A DNA stretch of 64,000 nt, taken from NCBI RefSeq assembly GCF_002192455.1, contig NZ_CP021744.1, forward strand, positions 558,001-622,000. Reading direction: 5' to 3'. Source of the stretch: Streptomyces albireticuli. GTDB taxonomy: Bacteria; Actinomycetota; Actinomycetes; Streptomycetales; Streptomycetaceae. A program made the position numbers and the translations under genes. The notes under the pieces were generated by a model. It worked only from the letters and a program-made list of their open reading frames with translations. It was not told the origin of the DNA and did not search any database. The stretch's first letter is position 1. The number at the start of each line of letters is the position of its first letter. This document shows, in pieces, positions 23,559 to 32,111 of the stretch.

Positions 23559-26083
23559 GCGCACTTCACGAGCACCCGGGCGCGGGCGACGAGCCGGTGG
23601 GCGGCCCAGGGGGTGGTCCGGCGGGTGGCCCCATGGGTGGGCCCGGTGTGGCGCAGGGCGTTCCGGCGGAACCGGAAGCGCCCGCCGAGCCCCACGCCGG
23701 CGGCCCGGGGACGGCCCCGGACGCGGACGACACGGACGCCGACACCGACGCCGAGTTCGAATACGCCTGGGACTCCCGCCAGGACCTCTACCGCCACAGC
23801 CCGGCCATCATGCTCGGCCGCGCCGCGCGGCTGGGCGGCTCGCTCGTCGGCGGTGACCAGCACGGGGTGAGCGGCGGCCAGGTGACCGGCGACGTCATCC
23901 TCGGCGGCAGCAAGGTGGAGTACCACCTGGGCGGGGACAGCGAGGAGCGGTCCGGTGAGATCCCGGTCGCGGAGGTGGAGGCGCTGGCGCGGTACTTCGT
24001 GTTCCCGCCGCGTGAGGAGGGCGGCGGGGATGCCTCCGAGGGGACGGCCGGGCCGGCGGGTGCGGCTGAGGGGGGTGGGCCGGGTGGTTCAGGCGGTACG
24101 AGCGGTTCAGCCGGCCGGAGCGGGCCGGGCGGTACGGACGCCACCCCGGACGATCCGGCCTCGGACGATCCGGCCGCCAGCACTGGCACGACCCGCGGCA
24201 CATGGGAGCCCGGCAGCCCGTTCGACCTCGCGCTCACCAGGCTCCGGCGGCACCGTGTGACCGTCCTCTCCGGCCCCGCGACCACCGGCCGCCGGGCGGC
24301 CGCCCTCATGCTGCTGCGTGCCGTGGGCTCGACCGCCTACCGGGCCCTGGACCCGGCGCTCTCCCCGGGACGTCTCACCGGGGAGTTACGCGAAGGATGC
24401 GGGCATCTCGTCGTCGACTTGCCCACCACTGCCGAACGACCGCTCCGCGAGCACCACTTACGCGCACTGAGCGAGAAGCTGCACGCGGTCGGCGGGCACC
24501 TCGTCATCGTCGTCGGACCGCACCCCGTCATCCACGGCGACGACGGGCACGTACCATGGCGACCCCCGGAGCCCGCCGCGCTGCTCCGCGGCCACCTGCG
24601 CCACAAGGACCTGGCCGGTCACGACATCGGCGCCCTCCTCGCACTGGCCGAGGTGCGGTCGGTGCTCGGACACCGCAGGCCCGTGGCCGAACTGGCCCGC
24701 TTCGCCGACCGGATCGCCGAGCACGCCCGAGGGGCGCTCTCCCTGGCGGCCCTCGCCGACTTCGGCCACTACGCCGCCGAACGGCAGGTGCGGGAGTGGT
24801 TCGACAGCACGGAACAGACGCTCCACGACAAGGCGTTCCTGATCGCCCTCGCCACCTTCGACGAGGCCCCCTACCCCCTCACCGCCGAACTGAGCGACGT
24901 CCTCTTCGGCTTCCTCCAGCGCATCGAGAACCCCGGGGAACCGGCCCGCATCCCCGTCTTCGGCACCTCCAGCGCCCAGCGTGTGGAGCACGCGCGGGCG
25001 GACCGGTACCAGGAGGCCGAGGAGACCGAATGGGGACCGGTGCTCCAGACCAAGGTGCAGTTCCGCGACCCGCTCACGGCCATCACCCTGCTCCGCGAGG
25101 TCTGGACCGGCCACCCGTCGTCCCGCCCCGCCCTCGTGGCGTGGCTGCGCCGGCTGGCGGACGATCCGCGGGCCGTCGTACGCACCCGGGCCGCGTCCAC
25201 CGCGGCGGTGCTGGCGCAGACCGACCTGCCCTCGACCATGGCCCTGCTCGTCCGGCCCTGGGCGCTCGAACGGCGGCTGCGCGCCCGGTTGGCCGCGGCC
25301 AACGCGCTCGCCCTCGCCCACCACCTGGGCGCGCCGCACGTCCCGCGCATCCTGCGCGGCTGGTGCACCACGCCCGACCACCGGCTGCGCCGTGCGGCGG
25401 TGCGCACGTACGCCCTCGTCGGGGACACCTTCCCCCGGGAGGCCGTCGAGGCGCTCCTGGAGGCGGCGCGCGCCATGGACGCGCGGGGCGGCCCCGCCCG
25501 TACCTGGCCGGAGGAGCTCGACGAGCTCGCCCAGTCCGCGGCCACCCTGCTGCTCGCGGCCGGGCAGGACGCGGGCGCCTGCGAGGCCGGTGGCGCGGCG
25601 GCCGAGCTGTGGCCCGCGCTCGTACCCCTGACGCGCGGCGGCGCGGCCCGGGACTTCGTCCTGCGCGCCGTCGTCCACGCCTGCGGCCCCACGGACGGCG
25701 CCGACGGCACCGGGCGCCCCCTCCTCCTCGACCTGTTCGGCCGCGCGGAGGCGGCGGCCGGCACGCCCGGCGGGCTGCTCCGGCAGTCGCTCGCCGCCCT
25801 GTGGCGGAGTGTCCTGAACGATCCGATGTGCTCCGGGTCCGGCCTGGAGACCATGCGCCGCTGGGTCCGGGCGGCCGCCACCGACCCGGAGGCCGAACGC
25901 GCCCTCGCCGAGCTGCTGCCTCTCCTCGCGGTGTCGGTCGAGGACACGAAGCGGCTCGCCTACCTGCTGGAGAACCTGCGGGACGGAGCGGGCCCGGCGC
26001 CGCTCGCCGTGGCCCTCCGGCTGCGCGGAACCCTGTTCCCGCCGCACGCGCCGGCCGCTCCGGCGCCCCGACCCGTGCCGTGA
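23555..26083 (+). CDS. Divergent STAND-like/P-loop protein with HEAT-type helical repeats
   Basis: 842 residues from ATG 23555, overlapping the cyclase stop. The N-terminus is Gly/Pro/Asp-rich and disordered. At about 85-125 it carries the tag RHSPAIMLGRAARLGG, GDQHGVSGGQVTGDVILGG shared with the cyclase. A nucleotide-binding-like core follows near 225-350: VTVLSGPATTGRRAAA in the Walker A position, with the usual Lys replaced by Arg, and HLVVDLPTT as Walker B-like. From about 400 onwards are Leu/Ala-rich antiparallel helices (RAVVRTRAASTAAVLAQT, RLRAALAAANALA-type) resembling HEAT/ARM repeats. It is likely the sensor/scaffold of the operon. NTPase activity is doubtful because of the altered P-loop. 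Confidence 0.75.
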   Translation: MSALHEHPGAGDEPVGGPGGGPAGGPMGGPGVAQGVPAEPEAPAEPHAGGPGTAPDADDTDADTDAEFEYAWDSRQDLYRHSPAIMLGRAARLGGSLVGGDQHGVSGGQVTGDVILGGSKVEYHLGGDSEERSGEIPVAEVEALARYFVFPPREEGGGDASEGTAGPAGAAEGGGPGGSGGTSGSAGRSGPGGTDATPDDPASDDPAASTGTTRGTWEPGSPFDLALTRLRRHRVTVLSGPATTGRRAAALMLLRAVGSTAYRALDPALSPGRLTGELREGCGHLVVDLPTTAERPLREHHLRALSEKLHAVGGHLVIVVGPHPVIHGDDGHVPWRPPEPAALLRGHLRHKDLAGHDIGALLALAEVRSVLGHRRPVAELARFADRIAEHARGALSLAALADFGHYAAERQVREWFDSTEQTLHDKAFLIALATFDEAPYPLTAELSDVLFGFLQRIENPGEPARIPVFGTSSAQRVEHARADRYQEAEETEWGPVLQTKVQFRDPLTAITLLREVWTGHPSSRPALVAWLRRLADDPRAVVRTRAASTAAVLAQTDLPSTMALLVRPWALERRLRARLAAANALALAHHLGAPHVPRILRGWCTTPDHRLRRAAVRTYALVGDTFPREAVEALLEAARAMDARGGPARTWPEELDELAQSAATLLLAAGQDAGACEAGGAAAELWPALVPLTRGGAARDFVLRAVVHACGPTDGADGTGRPLLLDLFGRAEAAAGTPGGLLRQSLAALWRSVLNDPMCSGSGLETMRRWVRAAATDPEAERALAELLPLLAVSVEDTKRLAYLLENLRDGAGPAPLAVALRLRGTLFPPHAPAAPAPRPVP

Positions 26084-26211
26084 CCCGGCCGGACCCCACG
26101 CCTGCCGGGGCCGGTGCCCCGGCGCCGGCCCGGCCGCCGTGCCCGCCCGTCCCACCCGGTGATCTCCACGGCTCCCCGCCGCACCGAACCGTCCCAAGGA
26201 GCAGCAACACC

Positions 26212-27492
26212 ATGATGAGCCAGCAGCCCCAGTGGCAGCAGCAGAACGTGAACCGCCACACGCAGCTCGTCGACCCGGTCGTCACGATCCAGGAGCTGTC
26301 GCGCTTCAAACCGCTGCGCAGCACGCGCATCGACTACGCCCTCGTCTTCACCACGGCCCAGGGCGGGCTCGACACGTACCTGCCGCCGAACCGCCCCAGC
26401 CGCACCGAGCTGGCCACCCGCCGCTGGACCAGCGTGTACGAGGTGGACATGGGCCTGCACGAGGCGGGCGCGGAGCTCGCGCTGCCCGGCAGCAACGACG
26501 CCTTCCTCTTCGAGGTGTCGATGAGTTGCAGCTGGCAGGTGCTCACGCCCGCGGCCTTCGTCGCCAGCGGGGAGCGCAACGTGCCGGCCATGGTGCAGCG
26601 CCTCGTCGACGACGCCGTACGTCCGGTGCTGCGCGGGTACGCGATGGAGGACAGCGCGGCGGCGGAGAAGGCGGCACAGCAGGCGCTCGCCGACGCGGGG
26701 CCGCTGGGCGTGGCGGCCGGTCTGCACGTGCGGTGCGGCATCCAGATCCGCCGGGACGAGGCGGCCCTCGCCCACGAGCGGGAGCTGCGCGACATCGAGT
26801 TCGCGCGGCGGAAGCTCGACCCCCAGCACGCCCTGCTCATGCGGGAGGACGAGCTGGCCGCGGAGCGGGCCCTCGCCCAGAGCGAGCACCAGCACCGGGT
26901 CGAGCTGCGCAGTCAGAACCTGGACCACGAGCGGCGGGTGATCCAGGGCCAGCAGGAGCTGGAGCTCCAGGAGATCGAGGCGCAGAAGATCCGGTACTAC
27001 GCGCACTACCTGGAGCGCGGCGGGCCGACGGCGATGGCCTTCCAGCTCGCGCGGCGCCCGGAGGACACCCGTCTGATCATGGAGAACCTGCGGGAGGACC
27101 AGCTGCGGGCGATGCAGAGCCAGCTCCAGGTCGCGCTCCAGGCGCTCGGCGGGGGGCCGGGTGGTCTGGAGGAGCACCAGCTGGACGAGCCGCGCAGGCT
27201 GGCGGCGAACGTGATCAGGGAGGTCCTGAGCGCCAAGCTGCCGATCTCGGCCCCGGACGGCGTGCGGGCGGTGGAGGGCGCGGCGGGCCCCGCGCCGGAC
27301 GAGGCGTCCGAGGACCGCGCGGAGCCGGAGGCGGAGGGCGGCGTGCCGGCGGACGCCCCGCCGCTTCCCCCGGTCGACGGCGCGCCCCCGCGGCCCACCG
27401 CTCCACCGCGGGTCCCCGCGAACGGCGCGGCCCCGCACGACGCGGGCCCCGTCTTCGGGTACCGGACCTCGACCCCGCCCGCCGGTCAGTGA
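26212..27492 (+). CDS. Coiled-coil protein with SPFH/band-7-like N-terminal domain
   Basis: 426 residues. ATG 26212 follows AAGGAG. After a Gln-rich start (QQPQWQQQN), residues 25-165 form a beta-rich domain (YALVFTTAQGGLDTYLPP, FLFEVSMSCSWQV), then a long charged coiled coil at about 175-290 (ERELRDIEFARRKLD, HRVELRSQNLDHERRV). The tail is Pro/Ala-rich. The order (beta domain, then Glu/Arg-rich coiled coil) resembles SPFH/band-7 scaffolds, but no membrane segment is present, so the assignment is tentative. It overlaps the next gene by GTGA and so is coupled to the membrane effector. A multimeric scaffold role is inferred. Confidence 0.65.
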   Translation: MMSQQPQWQQQNVNRHTQLVDPVVTIQELSRFKPLRSTRIDYALVFTTAQGGLDTYLPPNRPSRTELATRRWTSVYEVDMGLHEAGAELALPGSNDAFLFEVSMSCSWQVLTPAAFVASGERNVPAMVQRLVDDAVRPVLRGYAMEDSAAAEKAAQQALADAGPLGVAAGLHVRCGIQIRRDEAALAHERELRDIEFARRKLDPQHALLMREDELAAERALAQSEHQHRVELRSQNLDHERRVIQGQQELELQEIEAQKIRYYAHYLERGGPTAMAFQLARRPEDTRLIMENLREDQLRAMQSQLQVALQALGGGPGGLEEHQLDEPRRLAANVIREVLSAKLPISAPDGVRAVEGAAGPAPDEASEDRAEPEAEGGVPADAPPLPPVDGAPPRPTAPPRVPANGAAPHDAGPVFGYRTSTPPAGQ

Positions 27493-28046
27493 CCACCGCG
27501 GCTCCGGACCCCACCACTCCGGGCCCCGTCCCTCCGGCACCGGCCGCCGGCACCGCGCCGCGCATCGCCGAGCGGCTCCTCGCCGAGCTGCGCCAGGAGG
27601 CGGCGAGGGCCGACACCAAGGGTTCCGTGCTGGTGGCCGCGCAGGGCATGGCCGCGTCCGCGCTCGTCGGGGTGCTCGCCGTACGGGGCTGGCAGCCGGG
27701 GTCCCTCTCGGCGCTCGGCCAGGTGATGTGGTGGGCGGGCGCGGTCTGCTTCGTCGGCTCGCTGCTGTCGCTGCTGATGACGGTGATCCCGCGCTACCGG
27801 GCCCGTGGCTGGCGCCCGGGCCTGCCCCTCACGCACTTCGCCGACATCCACGGCGCGGCGCGCCAAGGGCCGACGGCACTGGAGGAGGCCTTGCGGGAGA
27901 CCGAGCGGGCCCCCGTGCCCGCGCTCCTCATGGCACTCACGGAGAACAGCCGGATCGTCGCCCACAAGTACCGGTGGCTGCGTACGGGCATGGCCGGGTT
28001 CACGGCGGCGATGGTGCTGCTGCCGGGCGCGCTGCTGGTCGGCTGA
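27489..28046 (+). CDS. DUF5706/PycTM-like membrane effector
   Basis: 185 residues from GTG 27489, which overlaps the preceding stop. After a Pro/Ala-rich lead comes the amphipathic helix RLLAELRQEAARADTKGSV, whose 'RADTK.S.L' is characteristic of the Pycsar effector family (PF18967, DUF5706). Predicted membrane helices are at about 46-64 and 77-100, with a third at 165-185 (GFTAAMVLLPGALLVG) after a soluble middle (FADIHGAARQG, NSRIVAHKYRWLR). In Pycsar, PycTM disrupts the membrane when cyclic pyrimidine nucleotide is made. With a cyclase five kb upstream in the same operon, an analogous role is likely but untested. Confidence 0.75.
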   Translation: MTTAAPDPTTPGPVPPAPAAGTAPRIAERLLAELRQEAARADTKGSVLVAAQGMAASALVGVLAVRGWQPGSLSALGQVMWWAGAVCFVGSLLSLLMTVIPRYRARGWRPGLPLTHFADIHGAARQGPTALEEALRETERAPVPALLMALTENSRIVAHKYRWLRTGMAGFTAAMVLLPGALLVG

Positions 28047-28103
28047 CCGGCTGCCGCCCGGAAGAAATTGACACTCATTCAGGCATTCAGGAGAAGTACG
28101 CCC

Positions 28104-30001
28104 ATGCCCGAGCAGAACCGCCACGACCCGCCTCCGGCACCCCTGCCGCAGGAGCCACCGCCGTATCCGACGGCGTCCGAGCCGCTGACGCCTCCGCCCC
28201 CGTACCCGGGCGGGGGTGCCGCCTCGCCCGGGTACGGGGCGGACGGCGCCGTCCCGGGCGCGGGGGCCGCCGAGGAGGCGCCCACGTATCCGGGCGAGGC
28301 GGCACCCCCACGGTACCCGGGGGCGGAGCTGCCCCCATGTACCCAGGGGAGGCGGCACGGCTCGCGTACCCGGGCGAGACGGCGCCGCCGTACCCGGACG
28401 CCGGCGGACCGCCCGTGTACCCGGCCGAAGCGACACCTCCGGCGTACCCGGAGGCAGCTGGACGGAGCGCGTACCCGGAGGGTGCGGTACGTCAGCCGTA
28501 CCCGGAGGCCGGTGCGCCGCCTGCGTACCCGGGTGAGGCGGGACCTCCGGCGTACCCGGAGACCGGTGGACGGCACGCGTACCCGGAGGATGCGGTACCT
28601 CAGCCGAACCCGGACGCCGGCGCACCGGCCGCGTACCGGGGCGGGGCGGCATCTCCGGCGTACCCGGACGCCGACGCGCCACCCGCGTACCCGGGTGAGG
28701 CGGCACCTCCGGCGTACCCGAACGCCGACACGCCATCCACATACGCGGGTGAGGCGGGATCCCCGGCACACCCGAACGCCGGTCCCCCACCCGCACACCC
28801 GGGCGAGGCGCCACCCGCCCACCCCGGCGACGGGCCGGGCACGAGCACGCCCGCTGCCTCGCCTCCCGGCGGACCCGTTCCCTCGCCCCCTCGGGCAGCC
28901 GGCACACATGGCGAAGCACAGACGCCGACGACACCCTCCCCCTACCCGGAGGCGCCGCCACAGCCTTACCAGGACCCGTCCCACCTCCACCCCGGACCGG
29001 CCTTCCACCCCGACGACTTGACCCTGCAATCAGGACGCAAGCACCTCAAGGCGCATCAGCGCGGCGTGGACGGCGCCTCCCTCGCGCAGTTGGTGATGAG
29101 CCTGCCGGTGGCGCTGATCAGCCTCTCCCTGGTCTCCTTCGCGTTCTCTCTCGTCAACGCCGCCCTCGGGTTGGTCATGGCCGCGGCCTGGCTGCTGTCC
29201 GGCCCGCTGGTCTTCCACCGCCCCGCCGAGGCGGCCATCGCCCGGTACCTGCTGGGCATGCGACGGCCCACGCCGATGGAGGCCGAACGGCTGGGCGCGG
29301 TGTGGGAGGAGGTGACCCGCCGCGCCGGGGTGAGCCAGGGCACCTACGAACTGTGGGTGCAGGAACGCGCCGAGCTGAACGCGACCGCCGCGGCCGGCCA
29401 CATCGTCGCGGTGACCCGCCACGCGATGGACCGCTTACCCAACTCCCAGCTGGCCGCGGTGCTCGCCCACGAACTGGGTCACCACGTGGGCGGCCACACC
29501 TGGGCGGGCATGCTCGCCGACTGGTACGCGCTGCCGGCCCGGACGATCTGGCGGTGGATCCTGGCGGGTCTGGCCGCCCTCTTCCGATCGAAGAGCAAGG
29601 CGAACATGGCCTGCGGGGGCTGCCTCACCCTGCTGCTCCTCCAGTTCGTCTACGTGCTGGCCTTCCAGGAGTCGATGTGGTGGCTCATCCTGCCCCTCAT
29701 CGCGGCCCCGGTACTCATCGCCTGGCTGCACCGCCGTGCGGAGTTCCGCGCGGACGACTACGCGGCGGGGCTCGGCTTCGGCGACGAGCTGATGACGGTG
29801 CTGGCCGCGGAGCATGAGGCACGGTCCACGCCTCACGCCTCTCCGCCGGTGCCGCCGCAGTTCCTCCCTCCGGGAGCGCCGCCGATGCCGGCACGGCCGG
29901 CGCCGGTCCCGCGTCAGCCGGGACCGGCGCCGAAGTCGGCCCACACGAACTTCGAGGCGCGGCTCCAGCACCTTCGGCGTGGCGCGGCTGACCGGTTCTA
30001 G
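28104..30001 (+). CDS. M48-family membrane metalloprotease with PxYPGEA repeats (apparent frameshift)
   Basis: The ATG at 28104 has a good AGGAG and opens a Pro/Tyr-rich frame. At a run of five Cs (28332-28336) the sense passes to another frame (MYPGEAA...), which then runs to the TAG at 29999-30001. One extra C would join them into a protein of about 632 residues. About 250 residues of (A/P)YPGEA-type repeats are followed by two membrane helices (LVMSLPVALISLSLVSFAF...), the zinc motif VLAHELGHHVGGH, more hydrophobic segments, and RAEFRADDYAAGLGFG with the third zinc ligand. HtpX/Ste24-type proteases cleave membrane proteins. It may process operon partners. The break could be real, or a homopolymer sequencing error. 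Starting at ATG 28337 is an alternative. Confidence 0.75.
28200..28830 (+). repeat. Degenerate tandem repeats encoding Pro-Ala-Tyr-Pro-Gly/Glu units
   Basis: About 25 degenerate copies of a unit around GCGTACCCGG(GC)GAGGCG, spaced 24-27 bases, encode AYPGEA/AYPEAG-like peptides in the N-terminal half of the M48 gene. Such repeats are prone to slippage, and the frame change at 28332-28336 lies inside them. Confidence 0.8.
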
Positions 30002-30142
30002 GGGTTTGTCGTCAAAGTGATCGGGTGGGCGGCGGATGGCACATTCGACCGGATGACGGCGGCTGCGCAGGCGAAAGTGGACGCGGTGGGCGGCCTCAGT
30101 CGCCTGGTGCCGATCGAATACACGGTTGTCCGTGCCCGCTAG
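30002..30142 (+). pseudogene. IS5-type transposase remnant
   Basis: Directly after the M48 stop, the same frame reads GWAADGTFDRMTAAAQAKVDAV then IEYTVVRAR and stops at TAG 30140-30142. This resembles the interior of Streptomyces IS5-family transposases ('W..DGTF.R.L.AAQA.AD...W.VS.DSTVVRAH'). It lacks both ends, and the catalytic Asp position reads IEYT instead of VDST. I see it as a fragment left by an old insertion. Terminal inverted repeats are not evident. The 90 bases to the next gene contain nothing else. Confidence 0.5.
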
Positions 30143-30231
30143 CACGCGCCCCCGGGCAGGTCCTGGAAGTCGGCACCGCACAGGGTGGAACGCCGCCCGC
30201 ACGCCCCGGCGACCGATCCTATGATCTCTCC

Positions 30232-31211
30232 ATGGATGGGGTGGAGATCGCGGCAGAAACCGCGGGCGCAAGTGCATGGTCGTTCTTGGTGGTGGGAGAG
30301 GAACGCCAGTTCCAAGGGAACACCGGCTACGAGGACGTCATAGAGGAGTCCTACAGCTACGACTCGACCGTAGGGAATCACCGCCGGGTCTCGGTAGGCG
30401 ATCTGGTGGTTGTCCGGAGCGGACACGAAGCGCTGGGCGTCGGGTGTATCGAGGCCTTGGAAGTGCTGCCCGATCAGACCAAGCAACGGAGCCGATGCCC
30501 CTATTGCAGAAGCACCGGCTTCAAGGAGCGGACTACGGAGCAGCCCCGCTTCCGCTGTAGTCCGTGCGCCAACGTCTTCGACGACCCGAAAGTCGAGACG
30601 ATATCGGTGACCGTCTACAGGGCGCACTACGGAGGAACTTGGCAGCCGCTCGAGGGTTGCTTGGACAAGGACCAGTTGGCAGCGCTCAGCCTCAGCAGAT
30701 CGGACCAGCAGTCGATAAAGGCGATGGACAGGGCGAAGACCCTCGCGGCGGTCGCATCCCGAGGTATCCGTCTCCCCAGATCAAGGCACACGTCCGGCAC
30801 GGATGGGCCTCGTTCCTACGAGCTGCCGGGGGTCGCAGGCGGACGACGGCCGCCGCCCGACGCGGCCAGGACGCCTTCCGTAAGGCCTTGGTCCGCGAGT
30901 ACGGGCTGGCCTGCGCTGTCACCGGCGCAGCGCCCGCGGAGGTGCTCGAGGCCGCTCATCTGCGACCGTTTGCCAGCACGGAACGGCACAGGGTCGAGGA
31001 AGGACTGCTGCTGCGCTCCGACATTCACCGCCTCTTCGACAGCGGCCTGTTGGCCATAAGTCGTGATCTGGTGGTGTCTGTCGCACCCAGCCTTGCGGGC
31101 CACGCTTCCTATCAAGCTTTGGAGGGTTCTCATCTGGAACTCCCGCCGACAGCCCGTGTGGACCGTGAGGTGCTTGCAGATCTCCATGCGGCGACGACTG
31201 CCACGTGGTGA
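30232..31211 (+). pseudogene. Zinc-ribbon + HNH endonuclease, frameshifted (possible modification-dependent restriction protein)
   Basis: ATG 30232 opens a frame with a PUA/EVE-like beta segment (VSVGDLVVVRSGHEALGVGCIEAL) and a zinc ribbon (CPYC...CSPC). Sense is lost near 30775. From there a frame one base earlier carries RRGQDAFRKALVREYG, LACAVTGAAPAEVLEAAHLRPF and LLLRSDIHRLFDSGLLAI, the HNH_2 signature. One inserted base near the C-run at 30774-30777 would restore a protein of about 326 residues. Base composition is noticeably less GC-rich than the flanks, suggesting acquisition by transfer. The family is plausibly a type IV-like nuclease reading modified bases. The break may be a mutation or a sequencing error. 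Confidence 0.7.
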
Positions 31212-31538
31212 TGTCTGAAACGAACGGTCATTTACATTCCCCGGCCATGGCACTCACAAGGCCAGGAGCGCTCCCTTGTGGTGCCTGGCCACCCACCCGA
31301 TACGAGTTGGCTTGGTCCTCGTCTCCCGGGCAGCCCGCCGGTTCCTCGCCTCGCCGCTGTCGGCCAGGGTGGGGAGAGTGCTCGCCGAGGTCACCGACAC
31401 CGACCCCGGGACAGCGGAGGCCGGCGCCGACGAACTGCTCAAGGGCACCGCCCGGTCACCGTTCGGCAGGGAGTTTCCTGCAAGGCCTCTCCATACGTGC
31501 GTGGAGGCAAGCCGCCACCGGGAGCGAGCCCACTGGGG
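31212..31538. other. Stretch without a confident gene
   Basis: Between the HNH gene and the convergent lipoprotein gene. A plus-strand open frame (31276-31572) gives SRAARRFLASPLSARV and DTDPGTAEAGADELL with fair codon bias, but it has no RBS, runs into the lipoprotein gene and resembles nothing I know. It could be a truncated leftover. A short CTCCA/TGGAG dyad near 31490-31507 might serve as a terminator. Confidence 0.4.
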
Positions 31539-32111
31539 TCAGCCGAGGTCGGTGCCCTTGGGGGCCTTGTAGCAGCGGGAGTCGACGTGGACGCTGATCA
31601 GCGGCTTGAGCTTGCCGCCGGTCCGGTTCCTGGCCCACTCGATCGTGACGGAGTGATGGGTCTTGCGGTTCACCGCCACGATCTCCGGGTTCCGCGCCTG
31701 GGAATCCGTCTCGCCGTCCCTGGTGATCTCCCAGCCGTTCTTCGGCAGCATCTCCCGGAGATTGCGCATGGCTTCCTCGAACGTCCCGGACTTCAGGTCG
31801 TAGAGCGACCAGGGGTGGTTCACGGCGTAGTGCGTCTTGAAGTCCGGATCGACGGCATCACAGGTGCCGGCCATCGCCCCTGATGCGGTGACTGCGCCCT
31901 TGGCTCCCATCCAGTCGAGCAGCTGGCTGGAGATCGCGTTGACCTCTTCCTCGGCGGGCTTGACCGCACGAACTTCCGGTTCGTAGCCGAGCTTGTCGCT
32001 GTCGCTCTCCGCCATTGAGCATCCCGTCAGGATCAGTGAGACCGCCAGGGCGGCGGCCGGCAGGAAAAAACGTCGGGCGGCGAACACCGGCCCGGAGCGC
32101 AGCTCACTCAA
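31539..32111 (-). CDS. Lipoprotein, last gene of a WXG/DUF1023 operon
   Basis: 190 residues from ATG 32111, overlapping the hydrolase stop (32104-32106) by eight bases. The N-terminus is a lipoprotein signal: RRFFLPAAALAVSLILTGCS, with lipobox LTGC and Cys near residue 31. The mature domain is mixed alpha/beta (MRNLREMLPKNGWEITRDG, HHSVTIEWARNR) with two later cysteines (AGTCDAV, SRCYKAP). No family is recognised. As a membrane-tethered partner translationally coupled to an exported hydrolase, it may be an immunity or accessory protein. This is inference. Confidence 0.8.
   Translation of the reverse strand: MSELRSGPVFAARRFFLPAAALAVSLILTGCSMAESDSDKLGYEPEVRAVKPAEEEVNAISSQLLDWMGAKGAVTASGAMAGTCDAVDPDFKTHYAVNHPWSLYDLKSGTFEEAMRNLREMLPKNGWEITRDGETDSQARNPEIVAVNRKTHHSVTIEWARNRTGGKLKPLISVHVDSRCYKAPKGTDLG

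Noticed and set aside
24202..26200. Long plus-strand frame preceding and joined to the coiled-coil protein
   Set aside because: The part before 26212 is a shadow of the HEAT gene. Recognisable protein and an AAGGAG ribosome-binding site begin only at 26212.
28200..28830. Possible CRISPR-like array because of regular repeats
   Set aside because: Units are short, degenerate, contiguous and keep a reading frame encoding PYPGEA peptides. There are no spacers and no cas genes.
31276..31572. Possible 98-codon gene
   Set aside because: No ribosome-binding site, no recognisable family and its end overlaps the lipoprotein gene on the other strand. Reported only as an uncertain stretch.
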